From Massilia eurypsychrophila (GTDB lineage Bacteria; Pseudomonadota; Gammaproteobacteria; Burkholderiales; Burkholderiaceae_D), in contig NZ_PDOC01000026.1 of the NCBI RefSeq assembly GCF_002760655.1, positions 1-60,495 on the forward strand: 60,495 nucleotides of DNA, read 5' to 3'. The position numbers and the translations under genes are program-made. The notes beneath the pieces are model-generated. The model saw only the letters and a program-made list of their open reading frames with translations. It was not told the DNA's origin and did not search any database. Positions 33,750 through 42,063 of the stretch are shown here, piece after piece (position 1 is the first letter of the stretch; each line of letters starts with the position of its first letter).

Positions 33750-34823
33750 ATGTCCTCACTTTCCCTTCGCGGTCTTGAAAAGCGCTTCGGCGCTATCCAA
33801 ACCATCCACGGCGTCGATCTCGACGTCGACGCCGGCGAGTTTGTCGTCTTCGTCGGCCCGTCGGGCTGCGGCAAATCGACCTTGCTGCGCATGATCGCCG
33901 GCCTGGAAACCTGTTCGGCCGGGCGCATCGATATTGGCGGCGTCGACGTCACGCAGGCGGCGCCCAGTGCGCGCGACGTCGCCATGGTGTTCCAGTCGTA
34001 CGCGCTGTACCCGCACATGACGGTGCGGCAGAACCTCAGCTTCGGCATGCGGATGCGCAAGGTGGAACGGAAGATCATCGACGCCAAGCTGGCGCGCGCA
34101 GTCGCCATCCTTGGGCTCGAGGCCTACCTCGAGCGCAAACCAGGTGAGCTGTCGGGCGGCCAGTGCCAGCGCGTGGCGATCGGCCGCGCACTGGTGCAGG
34201 AGCCGGCCGTGTTCCTGTTCGACGAGCCGCTGTCAAACCTGGACGCGGAGCTGCGCCAGCGCATGCGCATCGAAATCGGCGCGCTGCACCGAGAGCTGGG
34301 CAAGACCATGATCTACGTCACCCATGACCAGGTCGAAGCGATGACGCTGGCCGACAAGATGGTGGTGCTGCGCGCCGGCCTGGTCGAGCAGGTCGGCCAT
34401 CCGCTCGACCTGTATGCCAACCCCGTCAACCAGTTCGTCGCAGGCTTCATCGGCGCTCCGGCGATGAACATGCTGCCGGCGATGCTCGATGGCGGCGTCG
34501 CAATCCTGGCCGGCGGCGAGCGCTTTAATGTCGCTTTGGCAGCATCGACTGCGCCTGGTCCCTGCACCATCGGCGTGCGGCCGGAGCACTGGCACATCGA
34601 TACCGCCGGCCCCTTGCCGGCCCGCGTCGACGCCGTCGAGCGTCTCGGCACGGCCAGCTACGTGCACGCCGCCGCCGCTGGCTGCCGCGTGTGCGTGGAG
34701 ACGCGCGCGGACAGCCTGCCGCGACCAGGCGACATGGTGCGGCTGGCGCCGCAGCCAGGGATGCTGTATGTGTTCGACGCCGCCGGCCTCACCGTGTCGG
34801 CGCCAAAGCCGAGCCGCCGCTGA
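33750..34823 (+). CDS. ABC sugar transporter ATPase (MsmX/UgpC type)
   Basis: A 357-residue ATP-binding subunit. Walker A GPSGCGKST near residue 37, signature LSGGQCQRVAIGRALVQEP near 132, Walker B VFLFDEPLSNLD, H-loop YVTHDQVEAMTLADK near 190, and a C-terminal TOBE/OB domain from about 235. It completes the importer formed by the SBP at 24300-25583 and the two permeases. Confidence 0.94.
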   Translation: MSSLSLRGLEKRFGAIQTIHGVDLDVDAGEFVVFVGPSGCGKSTLLRMIAGLETCSAGRIDIGGVDVTQAAPSARDVAMVFQSYALYPHMTVRQNLSFGMRMRKVERKIIDAKLARAVAILGLEAYLERKPGELSGGQCQRVAIGRALVQEPAVFLFDEPLSNLDAELRQRMRIEIGALHRELGKTMIYVTHDQVEAMTLADKMVVLRAGLVEQVGHPLDLYANPVNQFVAGFIGAPAMNMLPAMLDGGVAILAGGERFNVALAASTAPGPCTIGVRPEHWHIDTAGPLPARVDAVERLGTASYVHAAAAGCRVCVETRADSLPRPGDMVRLAPQPGMLYVFDAAGLTVSAPKPSRR

Positions 34824-34825
34824 GC

Positions 34826-35695
34826 ATGGACGAAGTTTTGGCGCTGGCCTGCGGCGATCTACGCTGCCTGGTCGCGCGGCGCGGCGCCGAATTGCGCAGC
34901 CTGGCTTGCGCCGGCGACGAATTCATCTGGCAGCGCGGCGCGGCGTGGACCGACAGCGCGCCGATCCTGTTCCCGGTCGTCGGCCGCCTGAAAGGCGGCG
35001 AGTACTCGCACCAGGGCGGCCGCTTCCATCTGCCGATCCACGGGTTTGCGCGCGGCGCCCTGTTCGATGTGGCAGCGCGGCGCGCCGACAGCGTCACCCT
35101 CGTACTGAGGGAAACGGAAGCGACGCTGGAGTCGTATCCATTTCGGTTCGAACTGAAGGTGTGCTTCACGCTGACGGAGCGCAGCCTGCAGGTTCGCTAC
35201 GAAGTGAGCAACCCGGGTACCTCGGCGCTGCTGTTTTCGCTTGGCTCGCATCCCGGCTTGCGCCTGCCGGACAGCACGCACGGTCTGTCCGACTGGTCGC
35301 TTGAGTTCGACGGTGGCGAGATGCCCGTTTGCTTCCGGCTCGATGGGCATTTGCTGGCAGCCGCGCCTTCGCCGCTGGCGTTCGCTGCACCCGGCCGCAT
35401 CGCGCTTTCGCCGTCCCTGTTCGACGCCGATGCCCTGATTTTCAAGCGCATCCGATCGCGCCAGGTGCGCCTCGTCCACAACACTGGCGGCATAAGGCTA
35501 AGCATGGATACCGGCGCCGCGCCGAGCCTGGGACTGTGGGCGCATCCCGGTGCCCCCTATGTCTGCATCGAGCCGTGGCATGGCTACGACGACGACCACG
35601 CGGTCAGCGGCGAACTGGCCGACAAGCCCGGCATCGTCAGCCTGGCGCCATGCGCGCTGTTCGCCACCGGCTACTCGCTGGAGATACCGGCCTAG
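34826..35695 (+). CDS. Aldose 1-epimerase family protein
   Basis: A 289-residue galactose-mutarotase-like protein, closest in pattern to the LacX/YihR-type group. FPVVGRLKGGEYSHQGGRF near residue 48, catalytic-like His in LPIHGFARGALFDV near 72, SHPGLRLP near 140, and catalytic Glu region APYVCIEPWHGYDDDHAV near 245. Last gene of the operon, interconverting sugar anomers released by GH38. Its TAG stop overlaps the cyanophycinase stop on the other strand (palindromic CTAG at 35692-35695). Confidence 0.88.
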   Translation: MDEVLALACGDLRCLVARRGAELRSLACAGDEFIWQRGAAWTDSAPILFPVVGRLKGGEYSHQGGRFHLPIHGFARGALFDVAARRADSVTLVLRETEATLESYPFRFELKVCFTLTERSLQVRYEVSNPGTSALLFSLGSHPGLRLPDSTHGLSDWSLEFDGGEMPVCFRLDGHLLAAAPSPLAFAAPGRIALSPSLFDADALIFKRIRSRQVRLVHNTGGIRLSMDTGAAPSLGLWAHPGAPYVCIEPWHGYDDDHAVSGELADKPGIVSLAPCALFATGYSLEIPA

Positions 35696-36924
35696 CGGTC
35701 CTGATAGGTTGGCCACCCCAGCAAAACGGGACGCACGTTCAGCCGCAGCCGGTAGATGGAATAGCGCTCGGAGGTGGCGGACGCGTAGCCCACACTATCG
35801 GCGGCGCGGCTGAAGCGAAACTCGAAGCCGCTCTTCGAGCCGCGCTGCTGCGGACCGTCAAAGGCCAGTCCGATCGCCGCCGGCTGGTCGCTGTCAATCA
35901 ACTTGCCCATCAGGTCGACCACCGTTGTGTTGCCGAGGATGTCGGCGCTGAACAGCGCTTCGCGGAATGACGGCTGCCCAGGATCGAGCTTGCCGGCCGT
36001 CTTGTCGGCGGACGGCGTCAACACGCCAGTGGCCAGATTGAGCCGGTCGCCGCTATCGAGGTAGCTGATCATCACGTCGACAACGTTGAAGGCTGCCTGG
36101 CGGCTGTCGACGGTGGCACGCGACAGGTCCAGCAGCAAGGCGCCCTTGTAGCCGATCACTTCGACCTCGCGCTGCGGACCGATCACCACGGCGCTGTTCT
36201 CGTCGACGCCAAGGCCGAGCCGGTAGCCCTTCTTCAGCATCACCGGCAGCATCCGTGCGAAGCGGCCGCGCACCAGCAGGTGCTGGTCGATGAACACCTC
36301 GTTGCCGGCAAAGCCGAGGCCCGGCGCGATCTCGCGGCCGTCCTCGACGCCGTTCTGCAAGGTCGCCAGCACCGACTTGGCCTCGTAGAACATGGTGCTG
36401 CTCATGATGGCAGCGCCGGCGCTCGAGCCGGCGATGACGCCGCCGCGCCGGTACAGGTCCCACAACGCGTCGAGCAGCAGCGTGTTGCTGCCGTCGGGGT
36501 TGCGCAGTGCCTGTGTGATGCGGCCCTGGTCGCCGCCGGCAAAGTAGGCGCCGCCGGCATCGCGCACCGCCGCCGCCAGAACCGGATCGTTGGCCGCCTT
36601 GTGGAAGTCGCCCGGCAGACGCGGCGCCACCGGCACCAGGAACGCCGCGGCGCCATGGCTGCTGAGCGTCTGCACCAGCCGCCCGCCCGAGCCGGCCGGA
36701 TTGCCGGCAGCCGCCGGAATGACGGCGATGCGCGCGCCCACGCCGCCGGCCAGGCGAACGATGCGCTGCCACACCGGCGCGCTGTCGGCCCGCAGCGCAC
36801 CGCCGATGATGACCAGGCTGCCCTTGGCAGGCGCCGCCTCGGTCGCCGCCTGGGCGGCCATGCAGGCCAGCAGCAGCGCCAGCAAGGGCAACAAGCGACG
36901 CGAAATTCGGTAGATATTGTTCAT
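35692..36924 (-). CDS. Secreted cyanophycinase-like S51 peptidase
   Basis: A 410-residue peptidase-S51 protein with a signal peptide (LLPLLALLLACMAAQA, residues 10-25), so periplasmic or extracellular as in CphE. Motifs: KGSLVIIGGALR near 33, ARIAVIPAAAGNPAGSGGR, GGAYFAGGDQGRITQAL near 130, nucleophile GGVIAGSSAGAAIMSSTMF near 160, FIDQHLLVRGRFARM near 210, and GLGVDENSAVVI near 235. Cyanophycinases cut multi-L-arginyl-poly-L-aspartate to beta-Asp-Arg dipeptides. A C-terminal extension of about 120 residues exceeds the short cytosolic CphB form. It follows a TonB receptor and terminator on the same strand. Confidence 0.86.
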   Translation of the reverse strand: MNNIYRISRRLLPLLALLLACMAAQAATEAAPAKGSLVIIGGALRADSAPVWQRIVRLAGGVGARIAVIPAAAGNPAGSGGRLVQTLSSHGAAAFLVPVAPRLPGDFHKAANDPVLAAAVRDAGGAYFAGGDQGRITQALRNPDGSNTLLLDALWDLYRRGGVIAGSSAGAAIMSSTMFYEAKSVLATLQNGVEDGREIAPGLGFAGNEVFIDQHLLVRGRFARMLPVMLKKGYRLGLGVDENSAVVIGPQREVEVIGYKGALLLDLSRATVDSRQAAFNVVDVMISYLDSGDRLNLATGVLTPSADKTAGKLDPGQPSFREALFSADILGNTTVVDLMGKLIDSDQPAAIGLAFDGPQQRGSKSGFEFRFSRAADSVGYASATSERYSIYRLRLNVRPVLLGWPTYQDR

Positions 36925-36934
36925 GCTTGAGTCC

Positions 36935-36971
36935 ATAAAAAATGGGACAGGCCAGTGATGCGCCTGTCCCA
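36935..36971 (-). terminator. Terminator/attenuator between TonB receptor and cyanophycinase
   Basis: On the minus strand a perfect 10-bp stem (TGGGACAGGC / GCCTGTCCCA, 9-base loop, 36943-36971) is followed immediately by six T residues (36942-36937). It ends the TonB receptor transcript, and the T-run lies only about 12 bases before the cyanophycinase start. Read-through would express the peptidase, so it could set expression ratio. Confidence 0.8.
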
Positions 36972-37000
36972 ACGATCGACGTGCGCGACCGACTAACTAT

Positions 37001-37031
37001 TTAAACGCTCACTTAAACGATTATTTAAACG
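37001..37031 (-). repeat. 12-bp tandem triplication at TonB receptor stop
   Basis: TTAAACG recurs at 37001, 37013 and 37025 with a 12-base period. On the coding strand this makes three successive TTTAA(A/G)-stop units (TAA, TGA, TAG), so the natural C-terminal Ser-Phe-Lys-stop is followed by two more in-frame stop codons. Confidence 0.75.
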
Positions 37032-39771
37032 AGTAGTTCACGTTGACGAAGGCACTGCGCCCGCGCGGATCGGTGTAGGTCGGGTCGTACGCTGCCAGGA
37101 AGTGGAAACCCTGGTTCGAGAACGGCGGCTCGGTGTTGGCCAGGTTCAGCACGCCGACACGCACTTTCATGTTCGCGTTGACTTTCCAAACGCCCGTCAT
37201 GTCCCACAGCGAATAGGCACTCACATCGCGCGCCGGCAGCAGCTTATTGGTGGCCGGATCGTACGTCGTGTTGTGGTCGGTGTAGCCGGACGAGTACTGG
37301 TTCGCCAGGGTCAGGCTGACCGGGCCGATGTCCCAGTCGAAGCTGATGCGGTGGCGCCACTTCTGGATCACCTGGTCGTTGAGGAACAGGCCCAGGTTGC
37401 TGCGCTCCGGTTCCTGCGGACCGAACTGGCGATCGTACTTGAGCACCAGCGTGCCGGTCAGGTTGGCGCCGAAGCGGCCCATGCCCGTCTGTCCGCCGCG
37501 GTAGTCGATGCCGAGGTCGAAGCCCGAGGTGTGCAGGCGGCCCTGGTTTTCCTTCGCCAGCAGGATGCTGGTGATGTAGCCGTCTTCGTCGCGCTGGATG
37601 TAGGTGCCGTTGTACTTGGCCGGATTGTCGATGATGATCTGCTCGCCGAGCGTGCTGATGACGTCGGTCTTGCGGATGTCCCAGTAGTCGACCGTGAACT
37701 TGGTCTGCGGCGTCGCCTCGAACACCGCGCCGAGCGAGAACTGGCGCGATTTTTCGGGCTTGAGATTCGGGTTGGCGCGGCGCTCGACCGGATACTGGTC
37801 GGTGCAGCCGTCGATCGTGTCGAGGCCCGTGTTGACGCAATCGCGGTCGGTCAGGAAGCTGGCGGCGCTGCCGAAGATGGTCGGACGGTTCAGGTCCGAC
37901 AGCGACGGCGCGCGAAAGCCGGTGCCGGCCGACGCGCGCAGCACCAGTGCCTTAGCCGGCTGCCAGCGGGCGCCGATCTTCGGATTGGTTGTCGAACCGA
38001 TCTCGCTGTAGCGGTCATGGCGCAGGGCCAGCTGCAGTTCGAACTGCTTGGTCAGCGGTGCATTCAGTTCAGTAAACACCGAGTAGACCTTGCGGCTGTC
38101 GTCGGTGGACTCGACGTCGGCCAGCGCGCCAGGCGCCAGGGTCGAGTCGCGGTCGCCGCCGATGTTATTCGACAGCAGCAGCGCCGACGGCCGGAAGCTG
38201 GTTTTCTCACTGCGCGCCTCGGCGCCGACGGCGATCGCCAGGTCGCCGCCTTGCATCGCCATCAGCGCCTTCGACAGCTTGGCGTCGATCGAGGTCGACA
38301 CGCCCTTCGCCTTGCGCGCCTCGTCGTTGACACGGATGCTGCCCAGCAGGTCGCGGCCGGCCTGCGACGACGGGCCGAAGGTGTTGATCAGGCCCGAACG
38401 CACGCCGGCCTCGAATTTATCGAACAGCACGTAGCCGTCGACGTACTTGTCGACCGCGCGGTTTTCCGCGCGCGCCACGCCAAGATCGTAGTCCCAGCCG
38501 TCGACGATGCCGGTGGCGCCCAGAACCAGGCGCTGGGCGTCGCTGGTCACTTCGTTGGTGCGGTTGCCCGCTTCGGTCATGCGGTAGCGGATGCCGCTGA
38601 AGGTAGTCGGCAGGCCAGGCGCGCTCAGCGCGGCGTACTTGGGACCGAGCAGGGTCACCGGCAGGTTACGGATGCGCACCGGGTTTGGGCTGAGCACATA
38701 GCGGCTCTCGGCGCGCGACTGCACCAGCTCGGCGAACACCTGGTTGTCGCTGTTGACCTGGAAGGTGGCGCGGCCGACGAAGCCGATCTTGCTCGCTTTT
38801 GGATACAGCTCGGTGTCTTCCATGTAGTCATAGCTGCAGGCGAGCGGGCCGCCCGGGCCTTGCGGCGCGTAGACGGTGGCTGGCGGATTGCAGGCCGGCG
38901 CGCTTGGATTGAGGCGCGTGCGGGTGGTACCGGCCGGCAGCACGCCGGCGGCGATCAGCGCGTTGCGCTGGGCGGCCGAGATGTCGAAGCTGGCCGGATA
39001 GGTATTGCTCGACATCTGCGCCGGCAGGGTCGTCGCCAGCGGGCGCTCCTGGATGAACGAGCGCTGCGACGAGCGCAAGGAGCCGAGCTTTTGCACGTCG
39101 AGCACGCCGAACAGATTGAAGCGGTCGGTATCGAGCTTGCCGTAGCCGGCGCTGATGCTGGCCGTTTTCTTGCCGGCGCCGCCGTCCTGGGTGCCGGCGG
39201 CCGACGCGTTCAGTTCGACGCCGGTGTAGTCCTTGCGGGTGATGAAGTTGATCACGCCGCCGATGGCGTCGGTGCCGTAGATGGCCGAGGCGCCGTCCTT
39301 CAGGATCTCGACGCGCGCAATCGCGCCGGCCGGGATGCTGTTCAGGTCGACGCCGGAATTGTCGCCCGGAGAGGCGAAGTTGGCCAGTCGGCGGCCATTA
39401 AGCAGCACCAGCGTGGACGACACGCCGATGCCGCGCAGGTTGGCGCCGTTCATGCCGCGCTGGCCGGAGGTGCCGTCGGTGATGCTGACCGCATCCGACA
39501 GCGGCGCCGTGTTGGCGCTGATGTTCTTGAGCAGCTCGGCGGCGGTGGTGGCGCCGCTCTTGTCGATGTCTTCGCGGCGCACCACCTGCACCGGCAGCGC
39601 CGTCTCGGCGTCGAGCCGCTTGATCGAGGAGCCGGTGATCTCGACGCGCTGCATCTTCTCGTCGGCGGCGGCCGTTTGTGCCAGCGCCGGCTGCGCGCCG
39701 ACGGCGAAGGCGCCGGCAAGGGCAATCGCCAGTGCGGTTTGGGCCGGCAGTTTGGTGTAATGCTGTGTCAT
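37021..39771 (-). CDS. TonB-dependent receptor
   Basis: A 916-residue outer-membrane receptor. Signal peptide to about residue 31 (QPALAQ), TonB-box-like QRVEITGSSIKR near 42, plug motifs LNGRRLANFASPGDNSGVDL and ARVEILKDGASAIYGTDAIG near 150, barrel ending AFVNVNYSFK. GGGGAG lies upstream of the ATG. Placed between an RpiR regulator (42 bases upstream) and a cyanophycinase. It probably imports the peptide or dipeptide product of that enzyme (inference). Confidence 0.93.
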   Translation of the reverse strand: MTQHYTKLPAQTALAIALAGAFAVGAQPALAQTAAADEKMQRVEITGSSIKRLDAETALPVQVVRREDIDKSGATTAAELLKNISANTAPLSDAVSITDGTSGQRGMNGANLRGIGVSSTLVLLNGRRLANFASPGDNSGVDLNSIPAGAIARVEILKDGASAIYGTDAIGGVINFITRKDYTGVELNASAAGTQDGGAGKKTASISAGYGKLDTDRFNLFGVLDVQKLGSLRSSQRSFIQERPLATTLPAQMSSNTYPASFDISAAQRNALIAAGVLPAGTTRTRLNPSAPACNPPATVYAPQGPGGPLACSYDYMEDTELYPKASKIGFVGRATFQVNSDNQVFAELVQSRAESRYVLSPNPVRIRNLPVTLLGPKYAALSAPGLPTTFSGIRYRMTEAGNRTNEVTSDAQRLVLGATGIVDGWDYDLGVARAENRAVDKYVDGYVLFDKFEAGVRSGLINTFGPSSQAGRDLLGSIRVNDEARKAKGVSTSIDAKLSKALMAMQGGDLAIAVGAEARSEKTSFRPSALLLSNNIGGDRDSTLAPGALADVESTDDSRKVYSVFTELNAPLTKQFELQLALRHDRYSEIGSTTNPKIGARWQPAKALVLRASAGTGFRAPSLSDLNRPTIFGSAASFLTDRDCVNTGLDTIDGCTDQYPVERRANPNLKPEKSRQFSLGAVFEATPQTKFTVDYWDIRKTDVISTLGEQIIIDNPAKYNGTYIQRDEDGYITSILLAKENQGRLHTSGFDLGIDYRGGQTGMGRFGANLTGTLVLKYDRQFGPQEPERSNLGLFLNDQVIQKWRHRISFDWDIGPVSLTLANQYSSGYTDHNTTYDPATNKLLPARDVSAYSLWDMTGVWKVNANMKVRVGVLNLANTEPPFSNQGFHFLAAYDPTYTDPRGRSAFVNVNYSFK

Positions 39772-39813
39772 GTGTTTCAGCTCCCCTGGGTTTGAACTTC
39801 GTGATGTTGTTAA

Positions 39814-40806
39814 CTACGTGTTGTTGTTCGTGGCGCCGCGCCGGGCGCGCTTCTTGTCGGTGCTGCCGGCGGCCGGTTCGGCGCCGACCAGATAGGCGGA
39901 AATGGCCTCGGTCAGGCGCGCCGCCTTGGCCACGTTGGCCTTGTTCGACGCCATCAGCGAAACGGCCAGCGCTTCGATCAGCGCCACCGCGGCCGTCGCG
40001 CTGCTTGGCAGGATCGGGTGGCTGCTTTCGGCATACAGCACATGGTCGCCCAGCTCGGCGAGCGGCGACGCCGGCGCGTCGGTGATCGAGACGATGCAGG
40101 CGCCATGGTCGCGCGCGAAACCGGTCAGGCGGATGACGTCGCGCGTGTAGCGCGGGAACGACAGCACCACCAGCACGTCGCGCGCGGTGATGTTGGTCAG
40201 GTGGCCGGCCGCCACTTCGGTGCCGCCATGGCCGGCCACTTCGACGACATGCTGGCAGAACGGCTGCAGGTGCGCCGCCAGGATGCCGGCCAGGTGCGAC
40301 GACAGGCCGAAGCCGAGCACATACACCACCTTGGCGCGGGTGAGCTTCTTGACGACAGCGTCGACATCGGCGGCGGCCAGCGCCATCGCGGTGGCGCCGA
40401 TATTCGCGCCCGCGTAGGCCAGGCTGTCGCTGGCCGGCGTGCTGGCGTCCTGGCGCCGGGCGATGCTGTTGCGTAGTTTTTCGACCGGCTGCAGCACTGA
40501 CTGCAAGGTCTGCGCCACGGCGCTGCGCATGGCGGCGAAATTCTTGAAGCCGATCTCGCGCGCGAAGCGGCTGATGGTGGCGGTCGACACCTTGCAGTCG
40601 TCGGCCAGCTCCTCGATGCCAAGCGCGGTCACGCGCACCTGGTTGCGCAGCAGGTAGTCGGCGATGCTCTTGTGCGACGTGGAGCCCTCGGCCAGTATCG
40701 CCAACAGCGTGGCGCCCAGCGCCGAAGCGGCAAACGCCACCTCGGGCGAACGCGAGCCGGCGCCTGCCGGTAATGCTTGCTGCTCGATGTCGGACTGATT
40801 TTTCAT
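39814..40806 (-). CDS. RpiR/MurR-family transcriptional regulator
   Basis: A 330-residue regulator. N-terminal HTH_6 domain at about residues 30-105 (IEELADDCKVSTATISRFA, GFKNFAAMRSAVAQTL) and C-terminal SIS domain from about 135 (VVYVLGFGLSSHLAGILAAH, ARDVLVVLSFPRYTRDVIRL, IVSITDAPASPLAELGDHVL). SIS domains usually bind phosphosugars, but RpiR members in amino-acid and peptide loci exist. It is divergent from the aspartoacylase-type gene; a perfect palindrome lies in the gap. It likely controls both the TonB receptor/cyanophycinase arm and the hydrolase/permease arm. Confidence 0.92.
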   Translation of the reverse strand: MKNQSDIEQQALPAGAGSRSPEVAFAASALGATLLAILAEGSTSHKSIADYLLRNQVRVTALGIEELADDCKVSTATISRFAREIGFKNFAAMRSAVAQTLQSVLQPVEKLRNSIARRQDASTPASDSLAYAGANIGATAMALAAADVDAVVKKLTRAKVVYVLGFGLSSHLAGILAAHLQPFCQHVVEVAGHGGTEVAAGHLTNITARDVLVVLSFPRYTRDVIRLTGFARDHGACIVSITDAPASPLAELGDHVLYAESSHPILPSSATAAVALIEALAVSLMASNKANVAKAARLTEAISAYLVGAEPAAGSTDKKRARRGATNNNT

Positions 40807-40848
40807 GTTTCAAATGTACCCATATCAAAAACAAAACTCAACAACTTT

Positions 40849-40866
40849 ATGTAAATTTTTTTACAT
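40849..40866. promoter_or_regulatory. Palindrome in RpiR divergent promoter
   Basis: ATGTAAA-TTTT-TTTACAT is a perfect 7-bp inverted repeat in the AT-rich gap between the regulator and the divergent hydrolase gene. Its location and symmetry suit an RpiR operator. Binding is inferred. Confidence 0.55.
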
Positions 40867-40944
40867 TGATGTACTTTGAGAAAAAAATGATACATACTCG
40901 GCGGAGTCGAGCGACCTTCATCCAACCACCAATCCACCCCTGCC

Positions 40945-42063
40945 ATGCAAGAAAAAAAGCACTCCTTCTGTCACCCCGCCAGCAGCAGCGGGCATCACCT
41001 GACCAGTTTCCACTTCGGTACGCCCGGCTCGGGAAAGAAGGCCTACCTGCAAGCCGCGCTGCACGCCGACGAAGTGCCGGGCATGCTGGTGGCGCAAAGC
41101 CTGCGCACCGAACTGGCCGCGCTGGAAGCGGCCGGCAAGATCCGCGGCGAAGTCGTGCTGGTCCCGGCGGCGAACCCGATCGGCCTGGCGCAGGCGATCC
41201 ACGGCGCCCCGTTCGGCCGCTTCGACCTGGCCACCGGCGTCAACTTCAACCGCGCGTATATGCATGTGGCGCAAGCGCTGAAAGCATCGCTGGCCGGCAA
41301 ACTGGGCCTTGATGCCGACGCCAACGTGGCGCTGATTCGCGATCACGCCATGCAAGCGGTGGCGCAGTGGCAGCCGGTCACCGACGCCGACGCGTTGAAA
41401 AAAGTGCTGCTTGGCCTGGCCATCGACGCCGACATCGTGCTCGACCTGCACTGCGATAACGAGGCGGTGATGCATGTGTACACCGGCACCCCGCTGGCCG
41501 AGGCGGCCGGTCCACTGTCGGCCTACCTCGGCGCGCACGCGCTGCTGGTCGCGCTCGAAGCCGGCGAGGAGCCGTTCGACGAAGCATGCAGCCGCCTCTG
41601 GTGGGAGCTGGCGGCGCACTTCGGCCCGGCCGTGCCGATTCCGCCGGCCTGCCTGTCGGCCACCGTCGAACTGCGCGGCGAAATGGACGTGAACTACGAG
41701 CTGGCCCGGCGCGACGCCCGCGCACTTCTCAATTTCCTCGCCCACGCGGGCGTGCTTGACATCGAGCCCGAGCCGATGCCGGCGCCGCTGTGCGCGGCCA
41801 CGCCGCTCGAAGGGGTCGAGCCGATCGTGGCCCCGCACAACGGCGTGCTGGTGTTTCGCAAGAAGCTCGGCGAGACGCTGCAAGCCGGCGACTTCGTGGC
41901 CGACCTGGTCGACCCGGTCAGCGGCGCCGTCACCACGCTGGCGTGCACGCGCGCCGGCGTGTTGTTTGCTCGTACCGCACATCGCCACTTGCTGCGCGGC
42001 ATGGCAGTCGGTAAAGTTGCAGGACCGGTCGCCTTTCGCGCCGGCAAACTATTGAGCCAATGA
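40945..42063 (+). CDS. Succinylglutamate desuccinylase/aspartoacylase family hydrolase
   Basis: A 372-residue M14-like zinc hydrolase of the AstE/AspA superfamily. Zinc motif H-x-x-E in QAALHADEVPGMLVAQSL near residue 38, substrate/NPIG motif PAANPIGLAQAIHG near 74, FNRAYMHVA near 103, second zinc His in VLDLHCDNEAVMHV near 165, and catalytic Glu in VELRGEMDVNYE near 240. A C-terminal beta domain (about 280-372) is present. These enzymes remove N-acyl groups from amino acids such as N-succinylglutamate or N-acetylaspartate; relatives act on other amides. The context with a cyanophycinase suggests an Asp- or Arg-containing substrate (inference). It overlaps the next start by 4 bases. Confidence 0.88.
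   Translation: MQEKKHSFCHPASSSGHHLTSFHFGTPGSGKKAYLQAALHADEVPGMLVAQSLRTELAALEAAGKIRGEVVLVPAANPIGLAQAIHGAPFGRFDLATGVNFNRAYMHVAQALKASLAGKLGLDADANVALIRDHAMQAVAQWQPVTDADALKKVLLGLAIDADIVLDLHCDNEAVMHVYTGTPLAEAAGPLSAYLGAHALLVALEAGEEPFDEACSRLWWELAAHFGPAVPIPPACLSATVELRGEMDVNYELARRDARALLNFLAHAGVLDIEPEPMPAPLCAATPLEGVEPIVAPHNGVLVFRKKLGETLQAGDFVADLVDPVSGAVTTLACTRAGVLFARTAHRHLLRGMAVGKVAGPVAFRAGKLLSQ

Noticed and set aside
36981-37020. Longer C-terminus of the TonB receptor by read-through of its stop
   Set aside because: Three in-frame stops follow within 24 bases and the protein already ends with the expected barrel strand.
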